Origin: a virus
IMG/VR virus record: IMGVR_UViG_3300044646_001937
Coordinates: 1-64,000 of that record
Strand: one strand, 5' to 3'
DNA: 64,000 bases
Below, piece by piece: positions 8,436 to 15,860 of the stretch; the stretch's first letter is position 1, and each line of letters begins with the position of its first letter. Both the position numbers and the translations under genes were made by a program. The notes below the pieces were generated by a model. It ran no database searches. It was not told where the DNA came from and was given only the letters and a program-made list of their open reading frames with translations.

Positions 8436-8666
8436 ATGAAACTATACAGACTAGAAGTAAGTGCGACAGTGCTAGTATTAGCCAACTCTGCGGCAGATGC
8501 AGAGAAGCAGGCAATCAGTGGAGTATCAGATAAGAATGTAAACGCGCATGCATATGCGTATGAGATTAAAGCGTTAGAGGACTTGCCATACAACATGGAC
8601 AGATATTCTACACCGTTAAACTCAGACAAGACGGTAAAGGATATATTGCAGCTAGCCATGAAGTAA
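8436..8666 (+). CDS. Hypothetical protein, 76 aa
   Basis: The start KLYRLEVSATVLVLANSAADAEKQA looks like a beta-alpha unit (strand, then helix); possibly a ferredoxin-like small fold. Joined by TAA-T-ATG to the gp46-like gene. Not recognised. Confidence 0.65.
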   Translation: MKLYRLEVSATVLVLANSAADAEKQAISGVSDKNVNAHAYAYEIKALEDLPYNMDRYSTPLNSDKTVKDILQLAMK

Positions 8667-8667
8667 T

Positions 8668-10725
8668 ATGGAACTTAAAAAACTAATACTTAAAAACTTC
8701 AGGAGTCACAAAAACCTGACTCTTGATTTTAATTCTGGAGTAACCGGCATCGTTGGCGGTAATGGTACAGGCAAGTCGAGTATCGTCGAAGCCATAATCT
8801 TTCTCCTCACGGGGGAGGGTTATGGTAAGACTAAGGCTGATATGCTTACTGTGGGTGAAGTAAGCGGTCATGTGATTGGTCATATGCTCATTGACGGCAA
8901 GGAGGCCATCCTAGAGCGGCACACAGACACAGCAAAGGTAAACCTTAAATACGATGACAAGGTCTACAAGAAAAGCAGCGAGGTAAATGAGCTTTGGGAT
9001 AAGCTATTCCAGATCGACAAGCATCTGGTACAGAACGTGATTGTTTCTAACCAGGGAGAGATAGCCTTACTGTTCAACGGAGACAACAGCACCAAAGAGA
9101 AGCTCTTTCAGAAGATCTTCATGGTACCCAACACTACCAAGCTCAGGGACACAGTCTGGAATGGATATATCAAGACTGCTCCGCCAGAGTATCCAATAAA
9201 GAACATTGATGAGCTCAAAAACGATCAGCAGCTCCTAGAGCAGATTATTCTGATGACATCAGAGCAGCTGGCTACGCTAGATGCTCCCAAGCTGCAGATT
9301 GATTACAACAGGCTTACCTCTCGTAAGACTGAACTAGAGAAAGTTATTAGTGACGAGCGGGTATCGTCAGGGCTTAGCGACAAGCTTAACAGTCTTCTAG
9401 GCGAGCTAGCAGATATCTCTAGCAATGTAGTCCGAATAGAGAATAACCTGAGCAAAATCGACTATGACGAAATAATAGGAGCTATTGCTGAGATGGATGC
9501 AGTAGAGCGCCAGGTAGCTCAAAAGACCAGACTTAGCGCAGAATTGGCGCAACTTAAGCAGCCTGCAGGTAATACCTCAAAAGACGAGCTTGATAGGTTA
9601 TCCGCAGATATTGCTCAGCAGGAAGGTAAGCTTAAGGAGAAAAGAGAGACACTCAGAGGATTAAATGATAAGCTGAAATCTTACGAGCAAAAGGGTCTGT
9701 CTTCTGAGACTACCACATGCCCTACGTGCGGTTCAGAGCTAAAGGATACTGCTCAGATTATAGCACACATCCAGGCAGAGGTTGATATAGTTATTTTTGA
9801 GGGAATTAAACTCAAAGATAAACTAACAGCACTACAGAAGGATAAAGAAATTAAGCAAGAGGAGTACAAGCTGGTCGAAGAGTATCAAAAGGCTAAAGAT
9901 ACTCTTAATCTTAAGCTAGATGCTATCGGCGAGCTTAATTATAATCCAGAAGATCATGGGCTATACAAAACACTAGCAGAGAAGTACAAAAACGATAAGA
10001 GTACAGTTTCTGCGCTAAAGATAACAGAGAGTCAAAAACTACAGGATGTTAACAGCGTAAGGTTGGCTATTGCTGCTCAGCGTGTATATGATGGAGCACA
10101 CCCTGGAGGGGCAGAGGCTGAGTTGAGAGAAGTTGACACAAACCTAGTGGGTATATCCGTAGGTATACAGTCCGCCAAACAGCTTGAAATAGAATTGGCT
10201 GTAAAGACACAAGAGCTTAAATCTCGCCTAGAAGATATCAGGGAAAACCAGGAGTATATTGAAAAGAATAAAAAGCGCTCAGAGTATACAAGTACCTTGG
10301 ACGCTATTTATGACATTTTCCATCCTTCCAAGTTTCCAAGAGCCTTGATTCAAACCTATAGCTCTACTGTAACGGAGTATATGAACGAGGTTCTGGCTTC
10401 ATTTGATTTTCCATACACAGCCAAAGTAAATGAGACGTTTGGAATAGATATATTCAATGAAGCAGGTTTACAACTGCCTGCCGTATCAGGCGGTCAGCAG
10501 GTAATGGTCGGCTTTAGCTTACGTCTAGCCCTGCATAACATGTTTGTAGGAGCCTTTCCGTTCATGATTGTGGACGAGGGCAGCTATGGACTGAATGCAG
10601 AAAATAGTAAAAAGTACTTCGAGATTATTCGAAGCCTGAACAAAACAAGCAAGTTCAAGCAGGTGATAGTCATCGACCATCATCCTGAATTGAGTGATTA
10701 CGTGGATAATACTATTAACTTATGA
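8668..10725 (+). CDS. SbcC/Rad50-like ATPase (T4 gp46-like)
   Basis: SMC-type ATPase that acts with an Mre11/SbcD-like nuclease in DNA end resection and recombination-dependent replication. Walker A GGNGTGKSS is at about residues 31-39; two long coiled-coil arms flank a zinc hook CPTCGSEL near residue 351; the ABC signature VSGGQQVMVGF lies near residue 608 and Walker B FMIVDEGSYGL near residue 632. The 685-residue length fits phage gp46 proteins. Its probable nuclease partner ends at base 675, separated from it by a block of small genes, so the usual gp47-gp46 neighbourhood has been split. Confidence 0.93.
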   Translation: MELKKLILKNFRSHKNLTLDFNSGVTGIVGGNGTGKSSIVEAIIFLLTGEGYGKTKADMLTVGEVSGHVIGHMLIDGKEAILERHTDTAKVNLKYDDKVYKKSSEVNELWDKLFQIDKHLVQNVIVSNQGEIALLFNGDNSTKEKLFQKIFMVPNTTKLRDTVWNGYIKTAPPEYPIKNIDELKNDQQLLEQIILMTSEQLATLDAPKLQIDYNRLTSRKTELEKVISDERVSSGLSDKLNSLLGELADISSNVVRIENNLSKIDYDEIIGAIAEMDAVERQVAQKTRLSAELAQLKQPAGNTSKDELDRLSADIAQQEGKLKEKRETLRGLNDKLKSYEQKGLSSETTTCPTCGSELKDTAQIIAHIQAEVDIVIFEGIKLKDKLTALQKDKEIKQEEYKLVEEYQKAKDTLNLKLDAIGELNYNPEDHGLYKTLAEKYKNDKSTVSALKITESQKLQDVNSVRLAIAAQRVYDGAHPGGAEAELREVDTNLVGISVGIQSAKQLEIELAVKTQELKSRLEDIRENQEYIEKNKKRSEYTSTLDAIYDIFHPSKFPRALIQTYSSTVTEYMNEVLASFDFPYTAKVNETFGIDIFNEAGLQLPAVSGGQQVMVGFSLRLALHNMFVGAFPFMIVDEGSYGLNAENSKKYFEIIRSLNKTSKFKQVIVIDHHPELSDYVDNTINL

Positions 10726-10820
10726 GCACAAGAACACAAACAAGAACAAGAAGCATTACCAGAGGTAACGTAACGATCCGTAAAACAGTAACAGTCAGTA
10801 GAACAGTAAAGCGTAAATAA
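10722..10820 (+). CDS. Tiny basic protein, 32 aa
   Basis: Starts inside the stop of the gp46-like gene (TTATGA) and ends on the first base of the next start. The 32 residues are almost only Thr, Arg, Lys, Ser, Val and Ile, with net charge about +10, so it would bind nucleic acid or be disordered. Supported by exact overlaps on both sides; otherwise uncharacterised. Confidence 0.45.
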   Translation: MSTRTQTRTRSITRGNVTIRKTVTVSRTVKRK

Positions 10821-11041
10821 TGAGTGATACTAAGCGACCATGGACTATCACCATGGATAAGACCAGAATGACTACCCCACCACCATTAGGTCCTGGGTTT
10901 TCTATAGATGAAGCAGAGAAGGCAGACTCTATGAGTATAACTTTCTCTGCTTTTAACGACCCTGGCGATGATTACAGCATCTTTAACCTATATACTAAAG
11001 ATGGTGAGTTGGTAGCGTCTAAAAAAATTAACGGATATTGA
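10820..11041 (+). CDS. Hypothetical protein, 73 aa
   Basis: Small protein with a Pro-rich segment (TTPPPLGPGF) followed by beta-like sequence ending TKDGELVASKK. Overlaps both neighbours by a base or two. Not recognised. Confidence 0.62.
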   Translation: MSDTKRPWTITMDKTRMTTPPPLGPGFSIDEAEKADSMSITFSAFNDPGDDYSIFNLYTKDGELVASKKINGY

Positions 11042-11271
11042 TGATGGATAATAACGACAATAAAAATCACTTCCTATTGCCTGCTTTGATATCTGCAGCA
11101 GCCATATACTTTGGACTGCGTAAGAAAACTGAAAAGCTCGGTAACATCACAAAATCTGCTGTGTCTATGGCTATAGACGATCAGTTGAAGCGGATTGATA
11201 AAACCCAGCAAAAACCAGCAACTAAACTCTTGCTACCATACAAAAGTAGAGGTAGACGTAGACGTAAATGA
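11041..11271 (+). CDS. Membrane-anchored basic protein, 76 aa
   Basis: A hydrophobic stretch (about residues 11-24, FLLPALISAAAIYFGL) is followed by a Lys-rich region and a strongly basic end (SRGRRRRK). This suggests a membrane anchor with a cytoplasmic nucleic-acid-binding tail. Two adjacent ATGs are possible starts. Sits immediately before the helicase gene with a 4-nt overlap. Confidence 0.62.
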   Translation: MMDNNDNKNHFLLPALISAAAIYFGLRKKTEKLGNITKSAVSMAIDDQLKRIDKTQQKPATKLLLPYKSRGRRRRK

Positions 11272-12725
11272 AAATCAAGATCGTCAGATTTGATGGTGGG
11301 TTAAAGGTAAACCCGTGTCCTGTATACGTATCCAAATTTCTAAGATACCACCACAGGGAGATGAGAAGCATACAATACAAACGAGATTATGTGTTTGTAG
11401 AAAAGTTGCTCTATGCCACAGATCAGGACGGCTCTGTTTATACGCTACCAGGTTTTTATCATAGCCTGGTAGCGTTGATACAGAAGAATATGGATGTTGT
11501 TGAGTCGGAAGATCTCAGAACACCAATGCCTGAACCTGACTGGAATGCTATCAAGAAGATAAAGCTGCGAGACTACCAGGTTGAGCCTGCTCTTGATATG
11601 GTGTTTAAGGGTATGCAGGATAGCGGAGTAGTTAATGCTGCTGGAGGTTTTGGCAAGACACACATTCAGGCTATTACATACGCAGCCTGGAACAATCTGA
11701 ATACCATACTGGCTATTCCGCTAAAGCAGGTAGTTCTACAGACTCACAAGAAGTTTCAGGAATTCTTCCCTGACAAGCACATTGGACTAGTAGGTGATGG
11801 TACGCATGATATCAGCAATGATATCACAATCACCACCTTCAGGTCTCTGCCTAGCTGCGCTCTAGAGAAATGCGAGCTACTGCTAGTGGATGAGATGCAG
11901 TCTGCTGGGCAGGAAACATTCCAAAACGCCCTGAAGCTGATGAAGCCTCGGAGGCTGTTTGGCTATTCTGCAACTACCGAGGGCATATTCAACAACACAG
12001 ATAAGTTGCTGAAAGGTTTATTTGGAGAAGACCTGATATACTTTCCGTACGAGGATGCAGAAGATGCTGGTGCTGTTGTTCCTGGTATGGTGTACATGCT
12101 CAAGCTTCCTGACAGCCTAATCATTGATAACTACAACAATTTTGACGCCAAGCTCAAGCATGGTATCAAGAAGTGTGATAAGCGCAATGAGCTGATAGGT
12201 AGGGCATGCTCTCTAATTCCAGATGAATGGCAGACAATTGTGTTCATTGACCATGTTAAAGATCATTTGATTCCTATGTATAAATATATGCCTAAGGAGA
12301 CAAAGTATCTACACAGAGAGTCTAGCAAGAAGAATGTAGGAGCATTTGCGCTTACAGCAAAGCAGCAGAACAAGACAATCGAAGAGTTTAGTAACAACGA
12401 ATTCAAAATACTCATCGCTAGCGATGCGTTTAGGGCAGGTGTAGACATCCCCAATTGTAGAGTAGTTGTACAGGCAAGCGGAGGCAGCAGCAAGGTTGAA
12501 GTACTTCAGGAAGCATACAGGGGAAGCCGCATATTAACACCAGAACAGCGTGAAAAATTTGGCTTGTCAGAAAAAACGCATTTTGTGCTTGTAGATTTCA
12601 TGGATAACCATGATCCTACATTAGAGGGGATGGCAAAGAAGAGGATGAAGTACTATCAAGAGCAAGGCTGGACAATTAAAGTAGTTGATCGCCCTGAAGA
12701 CATTGACTGGTATAAACACAAGTAA
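11268..12725 (+). CDS. UvsW-like superfamily 2 helicase
   Basis: DNA helicase of the UvsW/RecG-like SF2 type, expected to remodel forks and branched recombination intermediates. The N-terminal ~95 residues are a family-specific domain; then the Q-like LRDYQVEPALDM, motif I AAGGFGKTH (about residue 125-133), motif II LLVDEMQ (residue ~208), motif III FGYSATTEG, and a C-terminal helicase domain with VFIDHVKDH, ASDAFRAGVDIPN and motif VI-like QEAYRGSRIL. Note DEMQ rather than DEAD/DEAH and GFGKT in place of GxGKT, both tolerated in this group. It lies between recombination and replication genes. Confidence 0.85.
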   Translation: MKIKIVRFDGGLKVNPCPVYVSKFLRYHHREMRSIQYKRDYVFVEKLLYATDQDGSVYTLPGFYHSLVALIQKNMDVVESEDLRTPMPEPDWNAIKKIKLRDYQVEPALDMVFKGMQDSGVVNAAGGFGKTHIQAITYAAWNNLNTILAIPLKQVVLQTHKKFQEFFPDKHIGLVGDGTHDISNDITITTFRSLPSCALEKCELLLVDEMQSAGQETFQNALKLMKPRRLFGYSATTEGIFNNTDKLLKGLFGEDLIYFPYEDAEDAGAVVPGMVYMLKLPDSLIIDNYNNFDAKLKHGIKKCDKRNELIGRACSLIPDEWQTIVFIDHVKDHLIPMYKYMPKETKYLHRESSKKNVGAFALTAKQQNKTIEEFSNNEFKILIASDAFRAGVDIPNCRVVVQASGGSSKVEVLQEAYRGSRILTPEQREKFGLSEKTHFVLVDFMDNHDPTLEGMAKKRMKYYQEQGWTIKVVDRPEDIDWYKHK

Positions 12726-12726
12726 C

Positions 12727-12996
12727 ATGACTTACAAAGAAAAAGATAGTTTGCAGCGCGAGAAAGATATAGCTCGTGTAGAGCATACGCTGAGTGTCCT
12801 GAAAGATTATTGGCTAGAAAGACCATATCTAAGATTAGGTCAGCTAGTTTCAAATGCTTTCTATGTGCTGCCTGAGTATACTAATCCTGAACTTGATGTA
12901 GCAGACATATTCTATATACCCGACAATAGGCTTTTAGAAGGTTTGTCAAAATTAACAGAAAGCGAACGTGAATCAAAGAGTAAAGGAACTGCTTAA
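12727..12996 (+). CDS. Hypothetical protein, 89 aa
   Basis: Soluble charged protein. Start is the first ATG after the helicase stop. It overlaps the primase start by 29 nt. Its position between helicase and primase suggests a replication accessory role, but the sequence shows no motif that proves it. Confidence 0.6.
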   Translation: MTYKEKDSLQREKDIARVEHTLSVLKDYWLERPYLRLGQLVSNAFYVLPEYTNPELDVADIFYIPDNRLLEGLSKLTESERESKSKGTA

Positions 12997-13897
12997 GCTA
13001 AAGTTTGGGAAGGTTAAAAGCGTGTCGGGAGGAGGCTACAGGATCTCCTGCCCGACATGCGACCCGAAGCATAGTAAGAAGATGAAGCGGTACATTAGCC
13101 CTGAATGGTCTACTAGTAACTGCTTTATATGTAATGAGAGAATACCTATTGCTGAGCTGCTTGGTGAAAATGTGGTGCTTGAGCGAAATATTGAAACCGA
13201 AGAAGAGGAAGAAAATAAGTATGCCAAGCTACTACCATATACGAATGCTCTAAAGTTGTCTGAGCTCACAGACAGAAATCATCCGGCTATACAGTTCATG
13301 CTCAAAGACCACCTGAGTAATTTTGAATACTATGACAGCCTGGGCATCAGATACATCCCCTCAGACGGAGGCATTAACATAGGTTTTGATAATAGTAATT
13401 TCGTAGTCAACACTAGCGAGGCGCTATTCTTTCCTGTGTTTGCAAAAGATAATACGTTTGCAGGATGGCAGCTGAGGTTTATGCCAGGCACATGGAATGG
13501 AGACAGGTTTCAGTTCATGCGCTATATGCACCTTTTCAACAAGGGTAAACATCTATTCAACTATGCGCTTGCAAAAAGGTACGAGAGTGTTGTTGTGGTA
13601 GAGGGTGTAAAGAAAGCCCTAAAACTGGCAAATGCTGTTGCTACCCTGGGTAAAGGTATATCTGACGCTCAAAAGCAACTCATCCAAGAATGGAAGTATA
13701 TCACTATTATTCTTGATGGTGAGGATAAGACTCAAGAGCTGGCTAACGAGATTAAAGATGAGTTTATTCGAAATGGTAGAAAATGCGTAAACATAGATTT
13801 GCGCCCATACGGATACGACTCACCAGATGAGACACCCTCCGAAGTGCTGCAGGCAATAATACAGACAGAGTATGCAAAACAATATACAAGAAATTGA
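12968..13897 (+). CDS. DnaG-type primase with zinc finger and TOPRIM domain
   Basis: Synthesises RNA primers. GTG start inside the preceding gene. A zinc finger of the CHC2/primase kind is at residues 22-56 (CPTC...CFIC, with His in between), followed by a linker and a TOPRIM-type core: VVVVEGVKKALKLANAVATLGKG (Glu of motif EG at about residue 212) and ITIILDGEDKTQ with the DxD-like acidic pair at about residue 248. At 309 residues it is shorter than DnaG and lacks the C-terminal helicase-binding domain, as in many phage primases. It is followed by an unknown gene and then the DnaB-type helicase. Confidence 0.85.
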   Translation: MNQRVKELLKLKFGKVKSVSGGGYRISCPTCDPKHSKKMKRYISPEWSTSNCFICNERIPIAELLGENVVLERNIETEEEEENKYAKLLPYTNALKLSELTDRNHPAIQFMLKDHLSNFEYYDSLGIRYIPSDGGINIGFDNSNFVVNTSEALFFPVFAKDNTFAGWQLRFMPGTWNGDRFQFMRYMHLFNKGKHLFNYALAKRYESVVVVEGVKKALKLANAVATLGKGISDAQKQLIQEWKYITIILDGEDKTQELANEIKDEFIRNGRKCVNIDLRPYGYDSPDETPSEVLQAIIQTEYAKQYTRN

Positions 13898-14447
13898 TAG
13901 GCAGGTAAGAGAAGATATTTTGTTTTATTTTGAGGAAAAGAAAAGATTAACAAACAAACACTACAGATATGTAGCATCTAGTAAGTATGATATGTACCTA
14001 GATGAGGCTGCTCTACTGTGCGCTCAGACAAACCAGCATCCAGCCACATATGTTCATCTACTGTACGACAGAATGGGTGGAAAGAAAGAGTTCTTCAGCC
14101 CAGAGCACCTTAGAGGGAAGCAGGTTAAATTCTTTTTCGAGGAGATTTTAGATCCTGAGAAAAACACCTCCTACGAAATAGAGATAACCAATAATAACCT
14201 AGAGTATAGTAAGATATGGGTACAACAGCATGATCTGGCTATGTGCTATATCAAACATGGTGAACCTGTAGAATCTGTGCTGCTCGACTCTAGCATCAAG
14301 TTTTTTGCCTGGTTTAGAATTTTGGCTACCCCTGACAGATGTCCCTCGATAATTGAAAAGTACAAGAAGATAGCTAAGAAAGAAATGACCCCAGGGTTGC
14401 TCAAGTTTATTCAAAGCGAAAACCTAGACGGAGATAGACTATTATGA
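13872..14447 (+). CDS. Hypothetical protein between primase and helicase, 191 aa
   Basis: Mostly helical, soluble; contains many aromatic residues and a Lys-rich C-terminal third. It overlaps the primase by 26 nt and the helicase by 4 nt, so it is produced with them. Position suggests a helicase loader or primase-helicase adaptor, which is inference only; no AAA+ or DnaC motif is present. Confidence 0.75.
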   Translation: MQNNIQEIDRQVREDILFYFEEKKRLTNKHYRYVASSKYDMYLDEAALLCAQTNQHPATYVHLLYDRMGGKKEFFSPEHLRGKQVKFFFEEILDPEKNTSYEIEITNNNLEYSKIWVQQHDLAMCYIKHGEPVESVLLDSSIKFFAWFRILATPDRCPSIIEKYKKIAKKEMTPGLLKFIQSENLDGDRLL

Positions 14448-15859
14448 ATGACATATACAACGACTCGGACTATCTGGAACTAACTATAAAATGTTTGTTC
14501 AGAGACAGAACTGTATTGCAGAAAGCTGTAGAGCTGCATGCAAAGCCAGAGGACTTTGGCACTATCAACATATACAATGCATTTGTAGACGCTGCGCTGG
14601 ATATTGCTGTAGCGCCTATCAGTGCTCAGCTGTGTTTGGTTAAGATCAAGAGCTTGATGAAAAAGTATAATATCCTTGAGGCAGACATGAATACTGTACT
14701 GACCTTCTGGGAGTTTATATATGATGATAAACCTGTAGATAGTGCTTATGTGGCAAAGAACATGGCGGACTTCATCAAGTTTAGAAGGTACCAGCTACTC
14801 AGGGCAGATAAGATTAATTCTCCAGAGCAGCTAATCAGCGAGGCCAACAAACTGGTGTCCGACATTACATTGAAGAATAGTGTTGGCGGAGTAAGAGCTC
14901 TAGATCCTTTTGAAAACCTTATATTAGTAGAGCACAAGGAAAGTTTAATGACAGGGTTTCCAGCTATAGATGCTGTGGCCAGAGGATTAAACTATCAAGA
15001 GTTTGGTCTGATACTAGGACATAGCGGTTCTGGTAAAACTGCAATGGCTGTGTACTCTGCTATCCAGAACGCCAAAGCACGCAGGAAGGTGCTCTATCTG
15101 TCTCTTGAGGAGCCTGCGGAGAACATATGCTGCCGAGTATATAGCAACATATTTAGAATACCATATACTGACCTACATAAAGGCTCAGTGCTTCTGCAAG
15201 CAGACCTAAGGCAAGCCTTCCAGGGCATGTGTGAGAGAGACAAGGTGGCACTAAAAAATCTAAAGATTCATGACATGCGGGATGTGACCCCGCTGACATG
15301 CGACTATATCAAAAACTATCTAGATAAACTATATGAGGATACTGGATATCATCCTGATATAGTATACATTGATCAGCTAGACTATCTCACAACATCTGAT
15401 AAATACGATGCTGAATGGCAGAAATATGGCAAGGTGTCCTTTGAGGTAGACGATTTGTCAAATCATCTGATTGGCGGGCACCATATGTTCAGCATATGGC
15501 TATTGCATCAGGCTACTGGCAAGATGACCAAGAGATTTAGCAATGCAGAGATTTCAGGCTATAAGGGTGTTATAAAACCTACAGACATGGCTTTGGCTAT
15601 AGGGAGAGACTCTTCTCAGGATCAGACTGTAAGCATTTTCTCTCTAAAGTCTCGACATGCTAAAAACTTCCAGTTTGACTATCTGGCTGAGCTGGAGTTT
15701 ATGAACTTTGAACAGCTTGATAGGGCTGCTCAGGATAGGGCAGAAGAAGAGAAAAAAGACAAGAAACCTAAAATGACTGCAGGCAACTTCGACAACATAC
15801 CTAGAAGAACTGCAAACCTATTACCTGCTGCAGGTACAGGGTTCAATAGCGGCAAATAA
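14444..15859 (+). CDS. Replicative DNA helicase (DnaB/gp41 type)
   Basis: RecA-fold hexameric helicase that unwinds the fork. An N-terminal helical domain (residues 1-150) resembles the DnaB N-domain. Walker A is GHSGSGKTA (about residues 190-198), Walker B VYIDQLDYL (about residue 306-314), plus SLEEPAENIC and a LLHQATGKM sensor-like segment. C-terminal ~60 residues are Lys/Glu-rich and probably flexible. 471 residues is normal for phage DnaB proteins. Confidence 0.88.
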   Translation: MNDIYNDSDYLELTIKCLFRDRTVLQKAVELHAKPEDFGTINIYNAFVDAALDIAVAPISAQLCLVKIKSLMKKYNILEADMNTVLTFWEFIYDDKPVDSAYVAKNMADFIKFRRYQLLRADKINSPEQLISEANKLVSDITLKNSVGGVRALDPFENLILVEHKESLMTGFPAIDAVARGLNYQEFGLILGHSGSGKTAMAVYSAIQNAKARRKVLYLSLEEPAENICCRVYSNIFRIPYTDLHKGSVLLQADLRQAFQGMCERDKVALKNLKIHDMRDVTPLTCDYIKNYLDKLYEDTGYHPDIVYIDQLDYLTTSDKYDAEWQKYGKVSFEVDDLSNHLIGGHHMFSIWLLHQATGKMTKRFSNAEISGYKGVIKPTDMALAIGRDSSQDQTVSIFSLKSRHAKNFQFDYLAELEFMNFEQLDRAAQDRAEEEKKDKKPKMTAGNFDNIPRRTANLLPAAGTGFNSGK

Positions 15860-15860
15860 T

